The position numbers and the translations under genes are program-made. The notes beneath the pieces are model-generated. The model had not been told where the DNA came from. It saw only the letters and a list, made by a program, of their open reading frames with translations, and did not search any database. Of a stretch of DNA of 34,546 nt, positions 22,950 to 31,462 are shown one piece after another (the stretch's first letter is position 1; each line of letters begins with the position of its first letter). This DNA comes from Loktanella sp. Its GTDB lineage: Bacteria > Pseudomonadota > Alphaproteobacteria > Rhodobacterales > Rhodobacteraceae. The stretch is taken from positions 1 to 34,546 of the forward strand of contig JAIBDT010000027.1 in the NCBI GenBank assembly GCA_024686085.1. The letters are read 5' to 3'.

Positions 22950-23507
22950 ATGACCCAAATTTCAAGACGAACCTTCGCGCTAGGCGCGGTGGCAGGCACA
23001 ACTTTGGTCGCATGTGGCAACGGCATTGGCGGCAATGGTGCCTCGACGATTGACGCGCGCGTGGCCAGTACTTTGGACTTTATGTATGGCCGCTATCCCG
23101 GCACCAAAGATTTGGCGAGCAAGTCAGCGGGCATGTTGGTGATGCCGCTGGTGACTGAAGTCGGACTGGGGCTTGGCGGGTCGTTTGGTCGCGGTGCGCT
23201 GCAAGTTGGCGGCACGACGGTTGATTATTATTCCAACACGGGCGGTTCTGCGGGTTTGCAGATTGGTGCGCAGCAATACAGTCATGTGTTGTTTTTTATG
23301 ACCCAAGATGCGCTCATTAATTTCCGTCAGGGCCAAGGCTGGGCTGCGGGTGCTGATATCGAATATGCAATCAGCGATCAGGGCGAGACGTTGCGTGCGG
23401 AAACCACCACGTCGCTGTCGCCTGTGATTGCGGTTGTTTTTGCCCAAGCAGGTTTGCGCCTTGGTGCTACCCTCGAGGGTAGCAAATACACAAGGATCAT
23501 CCCGTAA
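22950..23507 (+). CDS. SYLF/YSC84-domain lipoprotein
   Basis: A 185-residue exported protein. The N-terminus combines a twin-arginine motif (S-R-R-T-F-A-L-G) with a lipobox (L-V-A-C), so it is probably Tat-exported and lipid-anchored. The rest is a SYLF (Ysc84 actin-binding) domain, a fold linked to lipid binding: K-S-A-G-M-L-V-M-P, G-L-G-L-G-G-S-F-G-R-G, S-A-G-L-Q-I-G-A-Q. The bacterial role is not established. AAGG lies seven bases before the ATG. The leader has a dyad AGAAGC-N7-GCTTCT (22906-22924). An 18-bp perfect palindrome lies near the 3' end (23466-23483). Confidence 0.9.
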   Translation: MTQISRRTFALGAVAGTTLVACGNGIGGNGASTIDARVASTLDFMYGRYPGTKDLASKSAGMLVMPLVTEVGLGLGGSFGRGALQVGGTTVDYYSNTGGSAGLQIGAQQYSHVLFFMTQDALINFRQGQGWAAGADIEYAISDQGETLRAETTTSLSPVIAVVFAQAGLRLGATLEGSKYTRIIP

Positions 23508-23519
23508 GACATTGATATG

Positions 23520-23545
23520 CTGCGGGATTTATGCCCGCAGCTTTT
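23520..23545 (+). terminator. Probable terminator after the SYLF gene
   Basis: CTGCGGG (23520-23526) pairs with CCCGCAG (23534-23540), followed by CTTTT on the + strand. It begins 13 bases past the SYLF stop, and its loop contains the stop codon of the convergent GcvT-family gene. The T-tract is short. Confidence 0.5.
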
Positions 23546-25940
23546 GACCTTTCGGATCAAATGGTGCCTCTGACAAGACCACACCACGGTGCGGCTTGCC
23601 CAAGATCATAACATCCACTGCGGTGCCTGCGGGCACGTCTTTGAGATATCCCAACGCCAGCGACATATCGACAGAATAGCCGTAAGTCCCTGATGTGACG
23701 CGCCCGACGGGTGTGCCGTCGGTCAAAAAGATCGGTTCGCCGCCTGTTGCGTCCGCATCGGTGACATCGGTCACATGCACGAGGGATAGAACTTCACGTG
23801 GTGCATTATCTTTGATCTGTAAGTATGCGTCTTTGTTCAGGAAATCTTTTTCAAGCTTGATCAACCTGTCGAGAGCGACCTCTTGCGGCCAGTATTCTGG
23901 CGAGTATTCGCGTGACCACGACCCGTAGCCTTTTTCGACCCGTAGCGACATCAGTGCACGGCTGCCGACGGGGCCTGCGCCAACGGCTTTGCCTGCATCC
24001 AGAAGTGCGGTGTAGAGTTGTAGTTGATGGTCTGCATCGCAATGCAATTCCCAGCCCAGATCGCCCGTGAAGGACACACGTAGAGCGATGACTGGCACGC
24101 CTGCAATTTCGATCCGTTGCGAGCGCATGAACGGGAAAGCCTCTGTTGAGAGGTCTGCATTGGTTAGCCGTGCCAACAGGTCGCGTGACTTTGGCCCTGC
24201 GACGTTGAACCCGCACATCGCGTCTGTGCGGGACTCGAACGTTGTCCCTTCGGGCAGTGGTACCATTTTCCAAAAGCGGCTGTGATAGCGTTCGGACATG
24301 CCGCCGCCAATGAACATAAACTCGTCCTCGGCCAGTTTGGTCACGGTGAAATCGCCCGCGATCCCGCCGCGCACCCCGATGAGCGGCGTCAAGCAAGACC
24401 GTCCGACGAGTTTTGGCATGTTGTTGGCGAAAACGGCGTTCAGCCAGTCGGCTGCGCCTGCCCCTTTGACAAAGTATTTGGCGAAATTCGAGATGTCGAT
24501 GATCCCTGCGGTGTCGCGCAACATCCGTGCCTCTTGGCCCACCGGTTCAAACCAGTTTTGGCGGGTAAAGCCGTTGGTGTCTTTGGTGCCTGCTTCATCG
24601 GCGAACCAAAGCGGGTGTTCCCAACCGTAGTTCAGTCCCATCACCGCGCCCATTGATTTTTGCAGATCATGGGCGGGCCGCACCCGCACGGGCCGTCCTG
24701 CGCTGCGTTCCTCGTTGGGGAAGTGGATCGAGAAGCGGTTGGCGTATTGGTCGCCGACGCGAGCCTTGGTGAAGGCCTCGTCTGCCCATTTGCCAAAGCG
24801 TGCCACATCCCATGCGAACATATCGTATTGGCTTTCGCCCTCGACCATCCATTGTGCGGCCATGAGCCCCATCCCGCCTGATTGGCTGAAACCAGGGATA
24901 ATTCCGTTACAACAGAAGTAGTTACGCAAGTCGGGGTGCGGGCCGTAAAGCACGTTACTGTCGGGGGACCAGATCATCGGGCCGTTGATGACCCGTTTGA
25001 TCCCTGCGGTGCCGACCACAGGCACGCGGTCGATGGCCCGCATCATGTTGTCCTCGATCCGTTCCAGATCGTCGGCGAAAAGTTCGTGCCCGAACCCTTG
25101 GGGTGTGCCGTCTTCGGCCCAGAATTTGAGGTTTTTCTCGTAGGCGCCGACAAGTAAGCCTTTGCCTTCTTGGCGTAGGTAGTATTCGCCGTCGCGGTCG
25201 GCCACGGACGGCAAGCGTTTGTCCATCGCGGCGATTTCGGGAATCGTCTCGGTGACGAAATATTGGTGCTCGGTCGGGATCAATGGCAGTTTGATCCCTG
25301 CAAGGGCTGCGACTTCCCTGCCCCAAAGCCCTGCGGCGTTCACGACCCACTGCGCGTGAATATCGCCTTTGGGCGTGCGCACGATCCATGTACCGTCTGG
25401 CTGCTGTTCGGTTGCGGTCACAGGGCAAAAGCGTTCGATCTCGGCGCCCATTTGTCGCGCGCCTGTAGCGTAGGCGTTGGTCACGCCTGATGGGTCGACA
25501 TTGCCGCCATCGGGTTCATACATAATGCAACGGATGCCGTCGAAGTTGACCAGCGGGTGCAGGCGCTCTGCCTCAATGCGGCTAACCTCGTGGAAGTTCA
25601 TTTTATAGAATTTGGCTTTGGCCGCTTGCAGCCGGAGTTGGTGTTCGCGGGCCTCTGTTTGCGCCAGATACAGAGATCCGGGCTGGAAGACGCCGCAGGA
25701 CTGGCCTGTTTCTGCCTCTAGCTGGTTATAGAGGTTCATTGTGTAGTGCTGGATGCGGCTGATGTTGGTGCTGTCGTGCAGCCCGTGGATATTGGCCGCC
25801 GCGTGCCATGTGGACCCTGATGTCAGCTCGTCGCGTTCCAGAAGGATGCTGTCGGTCCATCCCAGTTTCGCCAGATGATACAGGATCGAGCAGCCTATCA
25901 CGCCGCCTCCGATGACGACTGCTTGGGCATGGGTACGCAT
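23529..25940 (-). CDS. GcvT-family FAD-dependent dehydrogenase (dimethylglycine/sarcosine dehydrogenase-like), copy 1
   Basis: An 803-residue two-part enzyme. Residues about 6-400 are a DAO-type FAD domain with V-I-G-G-G-V-I-G-C and L-L-E-R, then L-T-S-G-S-T-W-H-A-A, whose His is the position of covalent flavin attachment in dimethylglycine dehydrogenase. The C-terminal half is a GcvT/aminomethyltransferase-like folate domain with G-D-F-T-V-T and G-D-L-G-W-E-L-H. Such enzymes oxidatively demethylate dimethylglycine, sarcosine or related amines and pass the carbon to tetrahydrofolate. The exact substrate is unknown. The ATG at 25938-25940 has AAGGA six to seven bases upstream; an earlier in-frame start lacks this. 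It is a paralogue of the gene at 27398 and shares an upstream motif with it. Confidence 0.92.
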   Translation of the reverse strand: MRTHAQAVVIGGGVIGCSILYHLAKLGWTDSILLERDELTSGSTWHAAANIHGLHDSTNISRIQHYTMNLYNQLEAETGQSCGVFQPGSLYLAQTEAREHQLRLQAAKAKFYKMNFHEVSRIEAERLHPLVNFDGIRCIMYEPDGGNVDPSGVTNAYATGARQMGAEIERFCPVTATEQQPDGTWIVRTPKGDIHAQWVVNAAGLWGREVAALAGIKLPLIPTEHQYFVTETIPEIAAMDKRLPSVADRDGEYYLRQEGKGLLVGAYEKNLKFWAEDGTPQGFGHELFADDLERIEDNMMRAIDRVPVVGTAGIKRVINGPMIWSPDSNVLYGPHPDLRNYFCCNGIIPGFSQSGGMGLMAAQWMVEGESQYDMFAWDVARFGKWADEAFTKARVGDQYANRFSIHFPNEERSAGRPVRVRPAHDLQKSMGAVMGLNYGWEHPLWFADEAGTKDTNGFTRQNWFEPVGQEARMLRDTAGIIDISNFAKYFVKGAGAADWLNAVFANNMPKLVGRSCLTPLIGVRGGIAGDFTVTKLAEDEFMFIGGGMSERYHSRFWKMVPLPEGTTFESRTDAMCGFNVAGPKSRDLLARLTNADLSTEAFPFMRSQRIEIAGVPVIALRVSFTGDLGWELHCDADHQLQLYTALLDAGKAVGAGPVGSRALMSLRVEKGYGSWSREYSPEYWPQEVALDRLIKLEKDFLNKDAYLQIKDNAPREVLSLVHVTDVTDADATGGEPIFLTDGTPVGRVTSGTYGYSVDMSLALGYLKDVPAGTAVDVMILGKPHRGVVLSEAPFDPKGQKLRA

Positions 25941-25965
25941 GGGGTTGTCCTTTTGAGTCCAGAGC

Positions 25966-25983
25966 GGTTTTACCAAACCTGAC
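25966..25983. promoter_or_regulatory. Shared motif, copy upstream of GcvT-family gene 1
   Basis: The + strand reads GGTTTTA-CCA-AACCTGAC. The same two blocks occur at 27354-27372 with a four-base spacer. Here the site lies about 5-20 bases downstream of the predicted start of the - strand transcript (possible -10 TATACT at 25995-26000) and inside a wider dyad GCGGTT (25964-25969) / AACCGC (25986-25991). A repressor site is the simplest reading. Confidence 0.5.
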
Positions 25984-26026
25984 CGAACCGCCGTAGTATA
26001 GTTTGCCTCACAGCGACATTTTCATG

Positions 26027-27289
26027 TCAGCTTTGATGAATGTCTGGTTCGACCTTTGCCAATAGCCGTGTGCGGTCGCCCTCAAATGTAATCGCGTCCA
26101 AGGCGCGGGCCAGTTCGAACTTAGCAAAGTCAAAGGCTGCGTCGCGCATCCCTTTGTCGCCGTGACTGCGCAAGCTTTGCATTGCTTTTTGAAGTCTGAT
26201 TTGGACCTCGACGATCTGCGCCCCATCACGCGCAAGGGCGGAAAAGCCAGACCGGATCAATTCATCGGCCCGCATGGGCCGTATATAGACGCGGTCGTAT
26301 TTCGCGTCTGGTCCGCAGTCCGCTTCATCCTTGTAGTGGCCCAGCACTTTGGTCAGGCGGGTCATCACGTCAATCGCTGTGCCTGCGTCATTGATTCCCG
26401 GTGACAAGGCTTTGCTAGCCATTTCGCCCAGAACCAGCAGCCCGAAGCGCGGGTCTTGGTCAAAGCTGCGCAAATCGCCCAGCACGATGGAGTCTGATAT
26501 TTTATCGGTATCCTCAATGGTCCGCGTCACATGGGCCACGACATCCCCCGCGACAACAAAGCTGCCGACATTGACGGTCACATAGATGTTTATGTCGGCA
26601 ATTTCTGCCGCTTTTTGCAACTGACCCACATAAATAAACTGCACATAGCCTGAAACTTTTGCTTTGATCTCATGCGCGCCCTTGGGCACATCGGCGAGGG
26701 GCCGTCCCCCCAAGCATGGCATATCAAGCCGCTCATTGAGGCGCTTTGTTGTGGTTTCTTCCACTTGGCGCGCGGTCTCGATCAGGCTGCCGAAGGTTTG
26801 AAGGTGCAGCGTCCAGCGGATGATATAGACCACGATGACCGCCATCACCGTGACGGTCAGATAAAAGATCAAGAACGCATGGACGTCGGTCAAAACCCCC
26901 GTTTCACGCATCACGATCCCGACGGTCGCATAGACGTAAGCCCCGATGAATGTGGCCAGCGTGTTTTGGGTGGTCCGGTCTTCAAGCATCAGGCGGTGAA
27001 CCCGCGGTGTCCATTGTGTTGATGTGGCGCGGTAGACGGTGACCATGACCGACAGTGAAAACGTGGTGACGGCGAGCATCGAATTTGAAATGATCTGGAA
27101 TAACCTGTCCACGGAGGCGATATCGACGGACCCAGTCAGGCTATCGGGTAAGAGCCTTGCCCCCAAACCTGCGATACCCATACCGATCAGCGCCAGTGAC
27201 CCGAAAATAATGACCCGCACCCAGAGTTTCCGGCTTTGCTGAATGGCTTCGTGCACCAAATGCATGGGCAGGTTCAAAATTGGCTTCAT
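26027..27289 (-). CDS. DUF2254-family membrane protein
   Basis: A 420-residue protein with four membrane segments in the first half (about residues 23-43, 65-85, 115-135 and 140-162), then a soluble C-terminal part. The second segment region T-T-F-S-L-S-V-M-V-T-V-Y and the later L-G-E-M-A-x-K-A-L-S-P-G-I-N-D-x-x-T-A are typical of DUF2254. The function of the family is unknown to me. The start is taken as the ATG at 27287-27289, since AGGAG lies seven bases upstream; the in-frame ATG at 27320-27322 has no ribosome site and lies in a dyad (27315-27333). It sits between two GcvT-family genes, on the same strand as copy 1 with an 86-base gap. Confidence 0.9.
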   Translation of the reverse strand: MKPILNLPMHLVHEAIQQSRKLWVRVIIFGSLALIGMGIAGLGARLLPDSLTGSVDIASVDRLFQIISNSMLAVTTFSLSVMVTVYRATSTQWTPRVHRLMLEDRTTQNTLATFIGAYVYATVGIVMRETGVLTDVHAFLIFYLTVTVMAVIVVYIIRWTLHLQTFGSLIETARQVEETTTKRLNERLDMPCLGGRPLADVPKGAHEIKAKVSGYVQFIYVGQLQKAAEIADINIYVTVNVGSFVVAGDVVAHVTRTIEDTDKISDSIVLGDLRSFDQDPRFGLLVLGEMASKALSPGINDAGTAIDVMTRLTKVLGHYKDEADCGPDAKYDRVYIRPMRADELIRSGFSALARDGAQIVEVQIRLQKAMQSLRSHGDKGMRDAAFDFAKFELARALDAITFEGDRTRLLAKVEPDIHQS

Positions 27290-27314
27290 CGACGGGCTCC
27301 TGTTGGGATCAAAG

Positions 27315-27333
27315 AACGACATGAATTGTCGTT
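27315..27333. promoter_or_regulatory. 7-bp dyad upstream of the DUF2254 gene
   Basis: AACGACA (27315-27321) and TGTCGTT (27327-27333) are perfect complements around five bases. The site lies about 25 bases before the DUF2254 start, in the divergent region with GcvT copy 2, where an operator would be expected. No regulator gene adjoins it. Confidence 0.35.
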
Positions 27334-27351
27334 AAAGGCAATCCGACCTGT

Positions 27352-27379
27352 TTGGTTTTAGGTCAACCTGACATAGAAT
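27352..27379 (+). promoter_or_regulatory. Candidate promoter of GcvT-family gene 2, containing the shared motif
   Basis: TTGGTT (27352-27357) and TAGAAT (27374-27379) are spaced by 16 bases, giving a predicted start near 27386, about a dozen bases before the ATG. The shared motif GGTTTTA-GGTC-AACCTGAC (27354-27372) fills the space between the two hexamers, so a bound protein would block RNA polymerase. Confidence 0.45.
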
Positions 27380-27397
27380 AGTCGCAAGAGGCACCCT

Positions 27398-29806
27398 ATG
27401 AAAACCACTACACGCGTTGCAGTTATCGGAGGAGGCGTTGTTGGCGCGTCCGTTTTGTATCATCTGACCAAACTTGGCTGGTCGGATGTCATGCTGTTGG
27501 AACGATCCGAGTTGACGTCTGGGTCCACGTGGCATGCGGCGGGCGGGTTTCATACCTTGAATGGCGACACCAATATGGCCGCCCTTCAGGGCTATACGAT
27601 CAAGCTATACAAAGAGTTAGAGGAAATCACAGGTATGTCGTGTGGTTTGCACCATGTCGGCGGGATTACGTTGGCGGATAACCAAGACCGCTTTGATATG
27701 CTGGTCGCAGAACGTGCCAAGCACCGTTATATGGGTCTTGAGACCGAGATCGTGGGCCCCGAGGAAATCGCCAAGATCGCCCCGATTACCAATTTGGACG
27801 GCATTGTTGGTGCGCTTTATGATCCGCTTGATGGGCACCTTGATCCAAGTGGCACGACCCATGCTTATGCCAAGGCGGCCCGTCTGGGCGGCGCTGTGAT
27901 CGAGACGCATTGCATGGTGTCCGAGACCAACCAGCGCCCTGATGGCACATGGGATGTGGTGACCAACAAGGGCACGATCCATGCCGAGCACATTGTGAAT
28001 GCGGGTGGTCTATGGGCCCGTGAGGTCGGTGCCATGGCGGGTGTTTATCTGCCGCTGCATCCGATGGAACACCAGTATTTGGTCACCGAAGAAACGCCCG
28101 AGATTTACGAGCGTGATAGTGAGCATCCCCATGTCATGGACCCTGCTGGTGAAAGCTATCTGCGCCAAGAAGGTCGCGGGTTGTGCATCGGGTTCTATGA
28201 GCAGCCTTGCAAGCCGTGGGCCGTCGATGGCACCCCTTGGGACTTTGGCCATGAATTGCTGCCTGATAATCTAGACAAGGTAGAGGCCTCGATTGAATTT
28301 GCGTTTAAGCGGTTCCCTGTGCTGGAAAAGGCGGGCATCAAATCGGTCATACACGGACCATTTACCTTTGCCCCTGATGGCAATCCGCTTGTTGGGCCGG
28401 TGCCTGGGTTGCGGAACTATTGGTCGGCGTGTGGTGTGATGGCTGGGTTTAGCCAAGGAGGCGGTGTCGGCCTCATGCTTGCACAATGGATGATTGAGGG
28501 TGAATGCGAGCGTGATGTGACCGCGATGGATGTTGGTCGTTTTGGCAGTTGGATCACGCCTGGTTATACCCGTCCCAAGGTGATCGAGAATTATCAGCGC
28601 CGTTTTTCGGTGTCTTATCCCAATGAGGAATTGCCTGCAGCGCGGCCACATCGCACTACGCCGATGTATGATATTTTCAGCGGCTTGGGGGCGGTTTGGG
28701 GTCAGCAATTTGGGCTGGAGGTTGCCAATTACTTTGCGACGGGCGACGAACCAACGTTTGAGCAGCCCACATTCCGTAGATCAAACGCCTTTAATGCGAC
28801 GGCGCGCGAGGTTCATGCCGTGCGATCCGCCGTTGGTATCAATGAGGTCCAAAACTTTGGCAAGTTTGCGGTCACGGGCACGGATGCGCGCAAATGGCTG
28901 AACAAGGTGATGGCAGGACGTATTCCTGCGGTAGGGCGCATGTCGTTGACGCCAATGCTGTCACCAAAGGGTCGTTTGATGGGAGACTTTACGGTGTCTT
29001 GTCTGGCCGAGAACGACTTTCAATTGACCGCGTCCTATGGGGCGCAGGAAATACATTATCGATGGTTTATGAATACCTTAGATGGCGATGTTCGTGTGAA
29101 AAATGTGTCTGATCAGCGCACGGGATTCCAGATCGCGGGGCCAAAATCGCGCGCATTGTTGGGGCTTTGCACAAGATATGATGTTAGCACGATCAAGTTC
29201 TTGGACGTGGTGCGTATGACCGTGGGCCAAGTCGATTGCACCGTGCAACGCGTCAGTTATACGGGTGATCTGGGGTATGAGATTTACTGCGATCCGATGG
29301 ATCAGCGGCAGTTGTGGCAGACCTTGTGGGGCGCGGGCCAACCGCTGGGTATCACACCGTTCGGGATGCGCGCGATGATGTCACTGCGGTTGGATCGGCA
29401 TTTCGGGTCGTGGCTGGCGGAGTTTTCACCTGATTACACGGCTGCTGAGACGGGGATGGACCGCTTTATCAGCTTCAAAAAGAACGCGGACTTCATTGGG
29501 CGTAAAGCGGCAGAGGCCGAGCGCGATAACCCGCCTGCCCGCATCTTGGCGACATTTGAGGTTGATGCCGAGGATGCCGATGTTGTGGCCTACGAGCCTG
29601 TTTTCATTGACGATAAGGTGCAAGGGTTCTGTACCTCTGGCGGCTACTCGCACCATGCAGGCAAGTCGATTGCGTTGGCATTGATCCCACGCATTCATGC
29701 GACAGCGGGCACGCAGGTCGAGATCGAGATAATGGGCAAACGCCGCGCGGCCACGTTGATAACCGCGCATTTGTTTGACCCAGACGGGACCGCGATGCGC
29801 GGATGA
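27398..29806 (+). CDS. GcvT-family FAD-dependent dehydrogenase (dimethylglycine/sarcosine dehydrogenase-like), copy 2
   Basis: An 802-residue paralogue of the 23529-25940 product with the same layout: FAD domain (V-I-G-G-G-V-V-G-A near residue 9; L-T-S-G-S-T-W-H-A-A-G with the likely flavin-linking His near residue 48), a middle FAO_M-like region, then the GcvT folate domain (G-D-F-T-V-S, G-D-L-G-Y-E-I-Y-C-D) and its C-terminal barrel. It should oxidise an N-methylated glycine derivative and transfer the methyl carbon to tetrahydrofolate; the two copies probably differ in substrate. AGAGG lies six bases before the ATG. It overlaps the nucleotidyltransferase gene by ATGA. Confidence 0.93.
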   Translation: MKTTTRVAVIGGGVVGASVLYHLTKLGWSDVMLLERSELTSGSTWHAAGGFHTLNGDTNMAALQGYTIKLYKELEEITGMSCGLHHVGGITLADNQDRFDMLVAERAKHRYMGLETEIVGPEEIAKIAPITNLDGIVGALYDPLDGHLDPSGTTHAYAKAARLGGAVIETHCMVSETNQRPDGTWDVVTNKGTIHAEHIVNAGGLWAREVGAMAGVYLPLHPMEHQYLVTEETPEIYERDSEHPHVMDPAGESYLRQEGRGLCIGFYEQPCKPWAVDGTPWDFGHELLPDNLDKVEASIEFAFKRFPVLEKAGIKSVIHGPFTFAPDGNPLVGPVPGLRNYWSACGVMAGFSQGGGVGLMLAQWMIEGECERDVTAMDVGRFGSWITPGYTRPKVIENYQRRFSVSYPNEELPAARPHRTTPMYDIFSGLGAVWGQQFGLEVANYFATGDEPTFEQPTFRRSNAFNATAREVHAVRSAVGINEVQNFGKFAVTGTDARKWLNKVMAGRIPAVGRMSLTPMLSPKGRLMGDFTVSCLAENDFQLTASYGAQEIHYRWFMNTLDGDVRVKNVSDQRTGFQIAGPKSRALLGLCTRYDVSTIKFLDVVRMTVGQVDCTVQRVSYTGDLGYEIYCDPMDQRQLWQTLWGAGQPLGITPFGMRAMMSLRLDRHFGSWLAEFSPDYTAAETGMDRFISFKKNADFIGRKAAEAERDNPPARILATFEVDAEDADVVAYEPVFIDDKVQGFCTSGGYSHHAGKSIALALIPRIHATAGTQVEIEIMGKRRAATLITAHLFDPDGTAMRG

Positions 29807-30372
29807 CCCCTGTTCTGATCTTGGCTGCGGGTCAGTCCCGACGTATGCGCGGGACTGATAAACTGATGCAAGATGTGGGCGGGCGCACATTACTGCGCCG
29901 CCAGATTGATATCGCAAGCCCGATCGGGCCTGTGTTTGTGGCGCTGCCTGCGTCGGATCATCCAAGGCTTACCGCGTTGGTTGGCACGAAAGCCGCGGCA
30001 TTGGACGTACCACAAAGTGCTGGGGGCATTGGCGGCACGTTGCGCGGAGCTGTGCCGCACTTGCCGGAAGGTCCGTTCATGTTGCTGCTGGCCGATTTAA
30101 TTGGGTTAAATACCAGTGACTTACAGGATGTTATTCCAGCGATGAATGAGCATAGGGATCACCTGATTTGGCGCGGTGCGACACCCGATGGCAAGGCGGG
30201 GCATCCTGTTATTTTCGCCCAAAGTCTGCGGGGTGAATTTGCACAGCTCGAAGGTGATGAAGGGTTCAAGTCACATCGTGACAAAACCTATTTGCACCGC
30301 TTCAACGACAATCGGGCGCGCCAAGATTTGGACACGCCCGAGGATTTTGATGCTTGGCGGAAGACTAGTTGA
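29803..30372 (+). CDS. MobA-like nucleotidyltransferase
   Basis: A 189-residue NTP-transferase with the N-terminal nucleotide loop L-A-A-G-Q-S-R-R-M-R-G-x-D-K (residues 7-20), and M-L-L-L-A-D-L-I-G near residue 92, where the metal-binding Asp of the fold lies. The closest relatives by look are MobA/MocA-type molybdopterin cytidylyl- or guanylyltransferases, but the lack of other molybdenum genes leaves the role open. It is coupled to the upstream GcvT-family gene by ATGA overlap, which is an unusual pairing. Its 3' end overlaps the convergent Hint gene by eight bases. Confidence 0.85.
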   Translation: MTPVLILAAGQSRRMRGTDKLMQDVGGRTLLRRQIDIASPIGPVFVALPASDHPRLTALVGTKAAALDVPQSAGGIGGTLRGAVPHLPEGPFMLLLADLIGLNTSDLQDVIPAMNEHRDHLIWRGATPDGKAGHPVIFAQSLRGEFAQLEGDEGFKSHRDKTYLHRFNDNRARQDLDTPEDFDAWRKTS

Positions 30373-31462
30373 TCAATTTCGCTTCGTGCCGACGCAGTGT
30401 TGTGCGCGCGGAGGCATATTGGTCCAACCCTTCCACGGTCGCCAAATCAGGGAACAGATCAAACAGTTCCTTGCGCTGTGACTTTCCAACGCCTTTGAGC
30501 GAATAGTCACCTGGTTGAAAGCTTTCTGACCACGCCCCATGGGCCAAGATGACTTGGTGCTGCTCAAACATCATGTGGATATATTCAACGCCAGACGACG
30601 CCTGAACAGCATCAATCCCGTTCATATGGGTCAGATGTTTTGCAGCGACGAGGACTTCATTTTCTTCAAAGAACAGCTCGTTATCGCGGCCTGTCATCAG
30701 GATGCGGTGGTTTGGGGACAAAAGTAGATCTGCCTCTGGCAGGTTTGGCCCCAAGGACCCTGCCCGCACCATAACGGGTTGAAACGCATCGTTTTTCGCA
30801 AGGTCATTCGCGTTGAGTTTTTTGCCCCCAACCCATGAGATTGTTTGAATGCCGTTGTCGCGTGTAAACACACGGTCGCCTGCGCGCAGGGTTTCGACGC
30901 GCACTTCCCCTTTTGGCGTGGCGACCAAGGCACCGGGTGTAAAGCAAGGCACAAACTGGTTTGCGACGCGGTCGCCAAACAAGTTAAAACCTTGACCTGT
31001 GTTGCCTTCGGCGTAAATCGGCGAAACGAGTTCGAGCGATTGGATTGGTCCAGCTGATAGTGCTGCTTGGTCCGCATTGTTTGAAAATTCGGGCGCAAGA
31101 TAGGTGTCACCATTGGTAGACTGGAACACGACGGCGGTGATGTTGGCCGTCGATCCGTCGGGATAGGTAATCACGGCGTTATAGACCATGGACGCATCAA
31201 AAGTTTGCGCCACGCCGTCGATGGTATAGCCCTCGTTTGCCGCCGTGTTGTCCATGTCATAGGCGCTGGTTTCCAGACCACCCCCGAACCCGCCGTTTGG
31301 CACCAGTTCGCGCACATTCGCGGCATCGGTTAGACCCGCGCCCGCAGACCCATAGGTCCCCAGCAAACCGTTTACGGCGGTTTGGCTCAGCATTTGGTCG
31401 CCTTCGGTCGGGTCAATCGACGCGAAGTTTCCCAGATAGATGACGTCAAATGTTGTCGGCAT
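30365..31462 (-). CDS. Hint-domain protein
   Basis: A 365-residue protein. The first 170 residues are a soluble region rich in Asn, Thr and Gly (M-P-T-T-F-D-V-I-Y-L-G-N start, Y-D-M-D-N near 68) that I recognise as common at the front of Rhodobacterales Hint proteins but cannot assign a function. A Hint_2 (hedgehog/intein-type) domain begins P-C-F-T-P-G with Cys173 and includes S-P-N-H-R, the counterpart of the intein B-block His. The C-terminal A-K-L-I-N lacks the His-Asn plus C-extein of true inteins. The last 190 or so residues closely match the end of the neighbouring RTX protein. ATG at 31460-31462 is chosen (AGGGA nine bases upstream); a TTG nine codons earlier is less likely. Confidence 0.9.
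   Translation of the reverse strand: MPTTFDVIYLGNFASIDPTEGDQMLSQTAVNGLLGTYGSAGAGLTDAANVRELVPNGGFGGGLETSAYDMDNTAANEGYTIDGVAQTFDASMVYNAVITYPDGSTANITAVVFQSTNGDTYLAPEFSNNADQAALSAGPIQSLELVSPIYAEGNTGQGFNLFGDRVANQFVPCFTPGALVATPKGEVRVETLRAGDRVFTRDNGIQTISWVGGKKLNANDLAKNDAFQPVMVRAGSLGPNLPEADLLLSPNHRILMTGRDNELFFEENEVLVAAKHLTHMNGIDAVQASSGVEYIHMMFEQHQVILAHGAWSESFQPGDYSLKGVGKSQRKELFDLFPDLATVEGLDQYASARTTLRRHEAKLIN

Noticed and set aside
25941..26026. A glycine riboswitch in front of GcvT copy 1
   Set aside because: The gap is only 86 bases and lacks the conserved tandem aptamer core; the visible structure is a simple dyad.
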